Assembly (NCBI RefSeq): GCF_900156435.1
Contig: NZ_FTPQ01000001.1
Coordinates: 310,001-374,000, forward strand
Direction: 5' to 3'
Source: Microbacterium sp. RU1D
GTDB taxonomy: Bacteria > Actinomycetota > Actinomycetes > Actinomycetales > Microbacteriaceae
DNA: 64,000 bases
In this document: piece after piece, positions 45,372 through 52,704 of the stretch
Layout of the letters: each line of letters begins with the position of its first letter
Numbering within the stretch: the stretch's first letter is position 1
Position numbers and translations under genes: made by a program
The notes under the pieces: model-generated
What the model saw: only the letters and a program-made list of their open reading frames with translations
The model's database searches: none
What the model was told of the DNA's origin: nothing

Positions 45372-45917
45372 TCACGCGTCCGCGGGCAGCTCCGCGCTCT
45401 CCACCACCCGCGCTCCTGCTCCCCCGAGCGCCGCGAGGAACGCCGCGTGCACCGCCTCGCCGGGCACCTCGACCCCGCCGTGGGCGAGACCGGGGGCGGC
45501 GCACGCGTCGCCGACGACCGTCGCGGCGTAGCCGAGGTCGAGGGCGGCGCGGACGGTGGCATCCACGCACATGCTCGTCATCATGCCGACCACCAGCAGC
45601 TCCCGCGCGCCGAGGTCGCGCAGGCGTTCGTCCAGGTCCGTGCCGATGAAGGAGTTCGGCGCGTGCTTCACGATCACCGTCTCGTCGGCGTCGGGCGCGA
45701 CGCGGAGGTCGATCTCCGCCCCGTCGGTACCCACCTCGAGGAAACCCCCGCCGACCGGGCTCTCGTGGCGCACGTGGATGACGGGCGCGGCCAGCGCCCG
45801 GTGACGCGCGAGCACCCGCGCGGCGACGTCGGCCGCGGCATCCGGGGCCACCAGGGGGTGGCGTCCGCCGGCGAAGTAGTCGCGCTGGATGTCGATGATC
45901 ACGAGGACGGGCTGCAT
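45372..45917 (-). CDS. Isochorismatase-family cysteine hydrolase
   Basis: A 181-residue alpha/beta hydrolase with the Asp-Lys-Cys triad of this superfamily: Asp in LVIIDIQRDYF, Lys in VIVKHAPNSF and Cys in MMTSMCVDATVRAA. Relatives include nicotinamidase, N-carbamoylsarcosine amidase and maleamate amidase; substrate unknown. I chose the ATG at 45917, with GAGAGGG 8 nt upstream, over the GTG 9 nt earlier. It lies 40 nt downstream of the SDR gene and may be co-transcribed. Confidence 0.87.
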   Translation of the reverse strand: MQPVLVIIDIQRDYFAGGRHPLVAPDAAADVAARVLARHRALAAPVIHVRHESPVGGGFLEVGTDGAEIDLRVAPDADETVIVKHAPNSFIGTDLDERLRDLGARELLVVGMMTSMCVDATVRAALDLGYAATVVGDACAAPGLAHGGVEVPGEAVHAAFLAALGGAGARVVESAELPADA

Positions 45918-45957
45918 GCTCCCCACCCTCTCACCGCCGCGGTGCCTGGGTGCCGGT

Positions 45958-46719
45958 TCAGCTGCGCAGGTGCGAGGCCCCGTTCAGGTCGAGGATGGCG
46001 CCCGACGCCCACTGCGAGCGCGGCGAGCTGAGGTAGACCACGGCATCCGCCACCTCCTCGGGCGTCGCGACACGGCCGAACGGACTCTGGTCCCGGATGC
46101 CGTCGCCCTGCGGGCCGGCCAGTTTCTGCTGCTGCCGGTCGGTGCCCACGAAGCCGGGTGCGACGCTCGTCACGGCGATGCCGTGCGGGGCGAGGGCGAC
46201 CGCGAGAGATTGCCCCATCGCGTGCAGCCCCGCCTTCGCGGCGCCGTACGCGGGGAACTCCGGCTCGCCGCGGAATGCTCCGCGCGAGCCGACGTTCACG
46301 ATCGCGCCGGGCAGGCCGCGGTCCATCAGCGACCGTGCGACGAGGAAGGTCATGTTCGCGGGGGCGCGCAGGTCGATGTCGAGCATGCGCTCCCACACGT
46401 GGTTCCACGTGGCGTAGTCGGCAGCGTCGATCGCGTGCGAGGTCTCGGGACTCGGCGCGATCGCGGCGTTGTTGACGAGCACGTCGATGCGCCCGAACGA
46501 CGCGAGCACCTCGTCCACCGCCCGCTGCGCGATCGCGGGGTCGGACAGGTCGCCGTCGACGAGCATGTGGCCCTCGCCGTGAAGGAGGTCGAGGGTCTGG
46601 CGGGCGGCATCCTGATCGGAGCCGTAGTGCACCGCGACGCGGTCGCCCCTCTCACTGAGCGCCACGGCGATGGCCCGGCCGATTCCGCGCGATGCGCCGG
46701 TGACGAGGGAATGCTGCAT
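45958..46719 (-). CDS. SDR-family oxidoreductase (FabG-like)
   Basis: A 253-residue classical SDR: cofactor loop TGASRGIGRA near residue 7, NNAAIAPS, the Ser in VNVGSRGAFRG, the Tyr/Lys pair in FPAYGAAKAGL and the C-terminal VAPGFVGTD. It probably reduces a ketone or oxidises an alcohol with NAD(P). The acyl-chain or sugar substrate cannot be assigned. ATG at 46719 with AGGATGG upstream. Precedes the isochorismatase gene on the same strand. Confidence 0.9.
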   Translation of the reverse strand: MQHSLVTGASRGIGRAIAVALSERGDRVAVHYGSDQDAARQTLDLLHGEGHMLVDGDLSDPAIAQRAVDEVLASFGRIDVLVNNAAIAPSPETSHAIDAADYATWNHVWERMLDIDLRAPANMTFLVARSLMDRGLPGAIVNVGSRGAFRGEPEFPAYGAAKAGLHAMGQSLAVALAPHGIAVTSVAPGFVGTDRQQQKLAGPQGDGIRDQSPFGRVATPEEVADAVVYLSSPRSQWASGAILDLNGASHLRS

Positions 46720-46880
46720 GCATCCATCCTGCGGGATTCCGAGCGTCCGGGCGGCACGCGCGAAACGGCGGCACCACCCGGACTGTCCGGGGCTCGCACA
46801 CCGGGACGATGACCGGTCGCATCCGGTGTGGAGGGCCCACGCTACGTCCGTGGTGAGGGGCGGAGGTGGGGTTGACGAGC

Positions 46881-47006
46881 TCACCCCGGAGATGCGGGGG
46901 TCGGCTCGCCGCTGCGGGCGAGGATCACGGCGCCGAGGGCGACGGCGATGATCGCCGCAGCGACGGCGTACCGGCGGCCCGCCCGATAACGGAAGGACTG
47001 CCGCCG
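46881..47006 (-). other. In-frame hydrophobic extension after a stop codon
   Basis: Immediately after the TGA (47007-47009) of the gene at 47007-47369, the same frame continues for 41 codons: RRQSFRYRAGRR, then a clear helix YAVAAAIIAVALGAVILA and SGEPTPASPG. Codons are GC3-rich like a real gene, but there is no ATG, GTG or TTG before the helix. It could be a readthrough tail, a decayed membrane protein, or an ORF with an unseen start. Confidence 0.4.
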
Positions 47007-47369
47007 TCAGGCGCGGGTGAAGCCGTCGAGGTCGGGGTCCCAGAACGCATCGGGGTTGTCGGTGTCGATGGTCTGCTCGTGCGCAATGGCCGGGGCTTGA
47101 GGGAAGCGCTTGTGCTGTCGCAGCTCCTCGGCGGCCCATGAGAAGTCGGGCTCCTCACCGGTGAAGTCGTGGGCCGGGGCGCTCAAGACGTCGTTGCCGA
47201 CGCCGATGACCAGCTCGGCCTCTTCGGCGTCGCCCGCCTCGGTGACGATCGGGATGCTGACCGCCTCGGCCTGCCCGTCGGCGGCGATCGACGCGGTGAG
47301 CTGCACGAGCGCCTCCGCCACGTCATCGGTCGTGGTCACGGTCTCGCCGGCGTACGTCACACATCGCAT
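47007..47369 (-). CDS. Hypothetical protein, 120 aa
   Basis: An acidic soluble protein that I do not recognise. It begins MRCVTYAGETVTTTDDVAEALVQL, with a second half IGVGNDVLSAPAHDFTGEEPDFSWA and an acidic C-terminus ending DLDGFTRA. GAGGGG lies 5 nt before the ATG. The composition suggests a cytoplasmic protein, perhaps with an Imm-like small alpha/beta fold, but no function can be given. The frame continues after the stop as a hydrophobic segment. Confidence 0.75.
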   Translation of the reverse strand: MRCVTYAGETVTTTDDVAEALVQLTASIAADGQAEAVSIPIVTEAGDAEEAELVIGVGNDVLSAPAHDFTGEEPDFSWAAEELRQHKRFPQAPAIAHEQTIDTDNPDAFWDPDLDGFTRA

Positions 47370-47507
47370 CCCCTCATGCTGGGGGCAGCGTCGCTCGCGA
47401 GGGGGTCGCTTGCCCCCGCGGGGCCCATCCGATAGAGGCGCGGTGTCGGAGGCTCGCGCTAAGGTCCGAAGCATCGTGGATCGACGCATCGCGAAGGAGC
47501 AGAGACC

Positions 47508-48107
47508 ATGGCCGACGCACCCGAGCTGACCGTCGCCGACGTCACCGCCTGGCGCGCCTGGCTCGACGCCCACGAGAGCGAGAGCGACGGGGTGTGGCTC
47601 GTGCTCGCGAAGAAGGGCACGACGTCGCCGACCACCCTTACCTACGCCCAGGCCCTCGACGAAGCGCTGTGCAGCGGGTGGATCGACGGGCGCAAGCAGT
47701 CGAAGGATGCCGCCACCTTCCGGCAGCACTTCACCCCGCGCCGCGCCCGGTCGATGTGGTCGGCGCGCAACGTCGACATCGTCGCGCGCCTCGCCGAGGA
47801 GGGCCGCATGCGCCCGCGCGGCGCCGACGAGATCGCCCGCGCGCGGGCCGACGGACGCTGGGACCGCGCGTACGCCGGATCGGCCACGATCGAGGTGCCC
47901 GCCGACCTGCGGGCGGCTCTGGACGCCGTGCCGGCCGCCGCGCGCGCGTTCGCGGCGCTCACCAAGGCCGAGCGCTACTCGGTGCTGCACCCGATCGTGA
48001 CGGCGACCACCGACCCCGTGCGCGCGGCGCGGATCTCCCGCCACGTCGCGGCTCTGGCGACTGAGCGGGCTGAACCGCTCCCGCCGTCCGACACCGGGGG
48101 ACAATGA
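47508..48107 (+). CDS. YdeI/OmpD-associated family protein, copy 2
   Basis: A 199-residue paralogue of the protein at 7212-7784, with matching blocks VTAWRAWLDAHE, LDEALCSGWIDGRKQ, HFTPRRARSMWSARN and a C-terminal TKAERYSVLHPIV. Function unknown, as for the family. AAGGAG lies 13 nt before the ATG. The SGNH lipoprotein gene begins 4 nt after its stop, so they form an operon, which hints at an envelope-related role. Confidence 0.82.
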   Translation: MADAPELTVADVTAWRAWLDAHESESDGVWLVLAKKGTTSPTTLTYAQALDEALCSGWIDGRKQSKDAATFRQHFTPRRARSMWSARNVDIVARLAEEGRMRPRGADEIARARADGRWDRAYAGSATIEVPADLRAALDAVPAAARAFAALTKAERYSVLHPIVTATTDPVRAARISRHVAALATERAEPLPPSDTGGQ

Positions 48108-48111
48108 CCTC

Positions 48112-48831
48112 ATGCGCGTGCGACGGTCCCTCGGTGTCGTGCTCGCGGCATCCGTGCTCTTCGGGCTCGTCGCGTGCGCGGATCCCGGTCCGGCGCCGAC
48201 CTCGCCGTCCGCCGCCCCTGCGGACACCACCGCACCGGCGGATGGGCCGGTCGTGTCGTTCTACGGCCATTCGTACACGCGCGGCACGGGCGCGAGCTCG
48301 TCGGAGCGGCGATGGTCGACGATCGTGTCGGCCGAGCGGGGCTGGCAGGAGATCAACCGCAGCGAGAACGGCCTGGGCTTCGTGAACCGCCGCGATTCCA
48401 TGCTCGGCGGGCTCGACGACATCCCCGCTCTCGTGATCGCCGACGACCCCGACATCGTGTTCGTCACGATGGGCCTCAACGACAACTTCAGCTACGACAC
48501 GCGCGCCGACGACATCCACACTCGGATCGACAGCGACCTCGAACGCCTGCGCGACGGGCTGCCCGAGGCGCGGATCGTCGTCGTCGAGCCGTTCTGGTAC
48601 ACCGACGACAGGCCCGCCTCGGTCGACGTCATCGCCGGGTGGGTCGACGACGCCGCGGCCCGCATCGGCGCCGACCACATCAGCGGCGCGAGCCACTGGC
48701 TCGACGGGCACTATGCCACCGCGCAGGTCAGCTGGATGGCGGCCGACGGGCTCCACCCGAACGACATCGGCTACGCCGTCATGGCGGAGCGGATGGATGC
48801 CGCGCTGCGCGCCCTCGATCCGCCGCTCTGA
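48112..48831 (+). CDS. SGNH/GDSL-type hydrolase lipoprotein
   Basis: A 239-residue lipoprotein: signal with lipobox LVAC and lipidated Cys22, a Pro/Thr/Ala linker, then an SGNH domain. Block I is YGHSYTRGTG (GHS at 52-54 in place of GDS), block III is GLNDN and block V is DGLHPND. The nucleophile Ser54, the Asn of GLND, and the Asp/His pair are all present, so catalysis (esterase or acetyl-hydrolase) is likely despite the D-to-H change. It should act outside the membrane. Confidence 0.85.
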   Translation: MRVRRSLGVVLAASVLFGLVACADPGPAPTSPSAAPADTTAPADGPVVSFYGHSYTRGTGASSSERRWSTIVSAERGWQEINRSENGLGFVNRRDSMLGGLDDIPALVIADDPDIVFVTMGLNDNFSYDTRADDIHTRIDSDLERLRDGLPEARIVVVEPFWYTDDRPASVDVIAGWVDDAAARIGADHISGASHWLDGHYATAQVSWMAADGLHPNDIGYAVMAERMDAALRALDPPL

Positions 48832-48843
48832 CCGTCGGGAATC

Positions 48844-48907
48844 GGGGCGTGTTCTTCCGTTCGGGCACGCGATTCACGCCCCGAACGCCGGAATGCGACC
48901 CGAACGG
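48844..48907. repeat. Interleaved inverted repeats after the SGNH gene
   Basis: GGGGCGTG (48844-48851) with CACGCCCC (48875-48882), and CCGTTCGGG (48857-48865) with CCCGAACGG (48899-48907). The arms interleave, so two alternative hairpins are possible. Convergent spacer between the SGNH and BLUF genes. Confidence 0.6.
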
Positions 48908-48939
48908 CGCTTACCGGCCTCGGAACCCCGCGCGGATGC

Positions 48940-49374
48940 TCAGGCGGCGGCGGTGCGGGCGCGGAACCAGACCGTCAGTTCGCGCACCGCGCGGATGCTC
49001 GCATCGTCGTCGTCGGACTCCAGGTCGTCGAATGTGTCTCGGAAGCCCTCGGGCACCGGTGTCGAGGTCACGCCGATGGGCTCGTACCCCATCGTCCACT
49101 CGTTGAAGCGGCGCTCCTCGATCTGCTCGGTCAGCAGCACCCGGACCTCGTCGTGGCGCGAATCGCGGCGGATCTTCGTCATGAGCTCGTCCACGGCATC
49201 CTTCGGGCCCTCCAACACCTGAAAGAACCTCCCACGGCGGTGGAGCAGCATGCCCGACAGGTCGTGCTCGTGGTTGGAGCGGCGGCTCTGGGCGAGGAGG
49301 TCGGCGAGACGAGCGTCGTCGAACTCCTCGACGGCACGACTGACGTACGACACGGCGGTCAGCGGGGCGCTCAT
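48940..49374 (-). CDS. BLUF-domain blue-light photoreceptor
   Basis: A 144-residue single-domain BLUF protein that binds FAD and senses blue light. The photoactive residues are at Y10, N34 and Q52 (in SYVS, SNHEHDLSG and FFQVLEG), with the same 24- and 18-residue spacing as Tyr21/Asn45/Gln63 of AppA. An acidic C-terminal helix (LESDDDDASIRAV) follows with no output domain, so it must signal through a partner. Its ATG overlaps the stop of the 93-aa gene upstream (ATGA), making that protein the natural candidate. Confidence 0.9.
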   Translation of the reverse strand: MSAPLTAVSYVSRAVEEFDDARLADLLAQSRRSNHEHDLSGMLLHRRGRFFQVLEGPKDAVDELMTKIRRDSRHDEVRVLLTEQIEERRFNEWTMGYEPIGVTSTPVPEGFRDTFDDLESDDDDASIRAVRELTVWFRARTAAA

Positions 49375-49652
49375 GCGGTGCCCTCCTCGACGGTGCGCGG
49401 AGCCGGAACGCGGACCTGCTCGAGGGTGATGACCTCGTCCTGCGGGGGCTGGCCGTTCGTGACCGCGGCCATCGCCGCCGTGAGAGTGCGGAAACGGCCG
49501 ACGACGCGCGACGAGCCGTCGAACGCGAGGTAGCCTCCGTCGGTCTGACGGTCGATGTAGCCGAGGAACATGCCCTTTCGGCTGCCGACGTGGAAACCCT
49601 CTTCGACGCGGGCCCAGATCACTCCGGCACCGGGGCGGTCGGGAGACATCAT
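49371..49652 (-). CDS. Small protein (93 aa) translationally coupled to BLUF
   Basis: A 93-residue soluble protein with beta-rich sequence VIWARVEEGFHVGSRKGMFLGYIDRQ, then GGYLAFDGSSRVVGRF and RTLTAAMAAVTN. It lacks an HTH, transmembrane segment or known catalytic motif and I do not recognise it. GAAGGAG lies 8 nt before the first of two ATG codons. The stop overlaps the BLUF start. It may be the BLUF output partner. Confidence 0.7.
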   Translation of the reverse strand: MMSPDRPGAGVIWARVEEGFHVGSRKGMFLGYIDRQTDGGYLAFDGSSRVVGRFRTLTAAMAAVTNGQPPQDEVITLEQVRVPAPRTVEEGTA

Positions 49653-49845
49653 GCTCACCGCTCCTTCCGCCCGAGACGCAGAACGGGCACGAGCGACCGT
49701 ATCGGGGCCCTCCGACACCCGTCCGCCCTTGACAGATCGCGCGACGCGGGCATGCTCGTCCCGAGCCGCGGGCCATGGGCGCCCGCAGCGACCAAGCCGC
49801 GGGGAGCGGCGTGCCGGCGAAAACGCCGCCCACCGGGGGAAAACC

Positions 49846-49858
49846 CTTACAGCGTAAG
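49846..49858. promoter_or_regulatory. CTTAC-AGC-GTAAG palindrome before the TetR gene
   Basis: A perfect 5+3+5 dyad, of the CTTACANNGTAAG type known for TetR regulators with this C-terminal domain. It lies 87 nt upstream of the TetR gene and is likely its autoregulatory operator. The BLUF unit begins about 195 nt away on the other side. Confidence 0.6.
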
Positions 49859-49944
49859 CCTTCTCCTCCCGATCGCGATCCTCGTGCGCGGCGGATCGTC
49901 GGCCGGCGAGGAGTGTCAGACTGGAGCGTCCGGAGGTGGATGCG

Positions 49945-50658
49945 ATGTCCCAGGAAACGCGAAACACGCACCGATCGAGCGCGCGGAAACTCAGTCGTGA
50001 CCTCATCGTCGCCACCGCGCTCGCGCAGGTCGACAGTCGGGGCGCCTCGGGGTTGTCGATGCGCACCCTGGCACAGGAACTCGACGTCGAGGCGATGTCG
50101 CTGTACCGCTACGTCAACGGCAAGGAGGACCTGCTCGAGGCGATCGTCCGGCTCCTGATGCACGACCTGCTGACGGCTCTCCAGGACGCGTCGACGGAGC
50201 ACTGGCAGAGCTTCCTGCAGATCACCGCGCATGAAGTGCGACGCATCGCCGTGGAGCACCCCCGGGCCTTCCCGCTCGTCGCGACGCGGCATCCGGCCGC
50301 TCCGTGGCTACGACCCCCGCTGCGCAGTGTCGAGGTCGTCGAGATCTTCCTGTCCACGCTTCTGGCTCAGGGCTTCAGCGACGTCCAGGCCGCGAGCGCC
50401 TATCGCGCGTTCAGCAGCTTCCTGCTCGGGCAACTGCTGCTGGAGTCCGCGGTCCGGGGCGCGCAGACGGGACCGGCGGAGGAGCCGCTCGACGAGGGCG
50501 AGGCCGACATCCCCGCGCGCGACGGCGACAGCACGCTCGATGACGCCCCCACGGTGCGACACCTGCGGGCTCTGCTGAGCGAGGACCATGCCGAGGAGGA
50601 GTTCGAGGTCTCCCTCGAATCGCTCCTCGACCGTCTCGACCGGGAGCTGTCGCAGTAA
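49945..50658 (+). CDS. TetR-family regulator with TetR_C domain
   Basis: A 237-residue repressor: HTH in LSRDLIVATALAQVDSRGASG and LSMRTLAQELDVEAMSLYRYVNGKEDLLEAIVRLL (about residues 20-80), then the helical TetR_C ligand-binding domain (RIAVEHPRAFPLVATRH, FSSFLLGQLLLESA). I chose the ATG at 49945, 8 nt after GGAGG, over the GTG 9 nt earlier. Divergent from the BLUF pair, 292 nt apart. Ligand and target genes are unknown. Confidence 0.85.
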   Translation: MSQETRNTHRSSARKLSRDLIVATALAQVDSRGASGLSMRTLAQELDVEAMSLYRYVNGKEDLLEAIVRLLMHDLLTALQDASTEHWQSFLQITAHEVRRIAVEHPRAFPLVATRHPAAPWLRPPLRSVEVVEIFLSTLLAQGFSDVQAASAYRAFSSFLLGQLLLESAVRGAQTGPAEEPLDEGEADIPARDGDSTLDDAPTVRHLRALLSEDHAEEEFEVSLESLLDRLDRELSQ

Positions 50659-50716
50659 GCCCCGCCACCGAACACTCCGACTGCACGCAGCATCGGGAGC
50701 CCGCGCATCGGCCCGC

Positions 50717-51106
50717 TCAGGCGATCGCGGCGCGGATCTGCGCCGCATCGTCGGTGCCGCTGGCCTCGACGATGACCCCGCGCTGCACCCGGTACATGGC
50801 GAACGACGCGATGCTCACGCGCGTGCGAGTCGGCGCGACGAACGCGAAAGCGCCGGTGTGACTTCCGCCGCCCCGGAGATGGACGGCGAGGCGGTCGTCT
50901 TCGACGAGGAGTTGGATGCGCTTCCACTGCCAGTCGGGGAAGCCGTGCAGCAGATTGACGTAGTCGGCGATCCACGCGTCGGCACCCGCGGGCAGGTGCG
51001 CCCGGCGCACGGACGGGTGCAGGAACTCCCGGACCCGCTCGACGTCATGACGGTTCAGCGCCTCGAGGAAGTCGGCGAACCACTCCCGCATCTCCCACGG
51101 CTCCAT
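50717..51106 (-). CDS. SnoaL-like (NTF2-fold) protein
   Basis: A 129-residue protein of the NTF2/SnoaL-like fold: WFADFLEALNRHDVERVREFLHPSVRRAHLPAG, GFPDWQWKRIQLLVEDDRLAVHL and SIASFAMYRVQRGVIVEASG. Such proteins are small polyketide cyclases, isomerases or simple binding proteins. I chose the ATG at 51106 because GATAAT (51113-51118, minus strand) lies 6 nt upstream; a longer form starting at 51133 would include the promoter. Converges on TetR; divergent from the P450. Confidence 0.82.
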   Translation of the reverse strand: MEPWEMREWFADFLEALNRHDVERVREFLHPSVRRAHLPAGADAWIADYVNLLHGFPDWQWKRIQLLVEDDRLAVHLRGGGSHTGAFAFVAPTRTRVSIASFAMYRVQRGVIVEASGTDDAAQIRAAIA

Positions 51107-51278
51107 CGGACCATTATCGCCAGCGGATGCCACTCACCGGCCCGTGCGTGAGTCGCCGGATATCGTCGCTTCGGCGGGCGGAGAGGCGACGAATCCTGGC
51201 GAATCACGCCGACTAACACACGGGCCGGGCGCGCGCCGCCCCCTCCACCATTTCTGGCACCCGTGGAACCGTGGGGGC

Positions 51279-52586
51279 ATGGCATCCCCTCTCGCCCTTC
51301 TCCGTGACGACTCGCTCTCGCTCCTGATCCGCGGTTACGGCTTCGGTGCGCACCTGTGGCGCCGCGCCGACCGTGGTGCACGCGCCGTACCGTTCCGCCT
51401 GCTCGGGCGCGAGGCGCTCTTCGTGCGGGGCGAGGAGGGCGTGGCGCTCTTCTACGACGAGTCCCGCACGCGCCGGCACGGTGCCATGCCCGCGTTCATC
51501 CAGGAGTCGCTGTTCGGCCACGGCTCGGTGCACAGCCTCGACGGCGACGAGCACCGCCACCGCAAGGCGACGTTCGTCGACGTGCTGTACGACGATGCCG
51601 AGGTCGTGCGCCTGCTGCCCGAGCTCGACCGGCAGTGGCAGGGCGAGCTCGACGCGTGGGTCGCCGGCGGTGACCGATCGGCGTACGACGCCGCCGTGGG
51701 CGCACTCGGCCGCGCGATCATGCGCTGGGCCGGCATCCCGGGCACGGCCGCCGCCCAGACGCGGTGGGCGAAGCGCCAGGCGCAGATCGTCGACGGCTTC
51801 GGCGTGCCGTACTCGCCCGAGTTCCTGCTGGCCCTGGCCAACCGCCGCTGGTCGGACCGCCATGCCGCCGAGCTGATCGACGCCGTGCGCGAGGGCACGC
51901 TCGACCCGGCCGAGGGCACGGCCCTGCACGCCTGGGCATGGCACCGCGACCGCTCCGGCGAGCTGCTGCCCGCGAAGCGCGCCGGGGTCGAGCTGCAGAA
52001 CAGCTTCCGCCCGATGATCGCCGTCTCGCGTTTCGTCGCCTTCGCCGCGAAGGAGCTGCACGACCGGCCCGAGTGGCGCGAGCGCATCGCCGCCGAGACC
52101 GCCTCGCGTGGATCGCTCGTCGGCGGGGAGCTGGCGACGGCGTTCGCGCAGGAGATCCGCCGCACCGCCCCCTTCGTGCCGATGCTGCCGGCCTGGGCCG
52201 AGACCGACGTCGAGCTCGACGGCGAGCGGGTGGCGAAGGGCGGCCGCGTCGTGCTCGACATCCTCGGCACCGACACCGACACGCGCGAGTGGGAGCGCCC
52301 CTCCGCCTTCGACCCCGAACGCTTCATCGGCGTCGACGACTACGAGGCGATCCGCGCCTTCGTCCCGCACGGCGGTGCCGACGTGCGCACCGGGCACCGC
52401 TGCCCGGGCGAGAAGCTCGCGATCGCCGGGCTCGCGGCATCCATCGCCGTGCTCAGCGACCCGCGCCTGCGCATCTCCACCCATGGCCTCGACGTGAACC
52501 GGCGACGGATGCCGACGAAGCCGCGCTCCGGCGGTCGCGTGCGCCGCGCGGACGCACCGTCGGGCTGCCCGTTCCACCGGCGTTGA
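51279..52586 (+). CDS. CYP152-type cytochrome P450 peroxygenase
   Basis: A 435-residue P450. The ExxR motif is EIRR (292-295) and the heme Cys is C375 in GHRCPGEKL. The acid-alcohol pair of ordinary P450s is replaced by Arg244-Pro245 in SFRPMIAVS, the mark of H2O2-driven CYP152 fatty-acid peroxygenases. F79 and H85 (FGHGSVHSLDG) match positions in the decarboxylase OleT-JE; other CYP152 enzymes have Gln at 85. It may alpha/beta-hydroxylate or decarboxylate fatty acids. No ferredoxin partner nearby, as expected. Start ATG with a weak GGGGG upstream. Confidence 0.9.
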   Translation: MASPLALLRDDSLSLLIRGYGFGAHLWRRADRGARAVPFRLLGREALFVRGEEGVALFYDESRTRRHGAMPAFIQESLFGHGSVHSLDGDEHRHRKATFVDVLYDDAEVVRLLPELDRQWQGELDAWVAGGDRSAYDAAVGALGRAIMRWAGIPGTAAAQTRWAKRQAQIVDGFGVPYSPEFLLALANRRWSDRHAAELIDAVREGTLDPAEGTALHAWAWHRDRSGELLPAKRAGVELQNSFRPMIAVSRFVAFAAKELHDRPEWRERIAAETASRGSLVGGELATAFAQEIRRTAPFVPMLPAWAETDVELDGERVAKGGRVVLDILGTDTDTREWERPSAFDPERFIGVDDYEAIRAFVPHGGADVRTGHRCPGEKLAIAGLAASIAVLSDPRLRISTHGLDVNRRRMPTKPRSGGRVRRADAPSGCPFHRR

Positions 52587-52704
52587 CCCGCCGCGCGGAC
52601 GGGTCGCGGGTGCGCCTGCGGCTCCTCCGCTTCCGAAGCCCTCTCGCGACGCTGCACTGTCAACCCGCTTCGGAGATCGCCCGCGGGGACCATACGGTCC
52701 TGCG

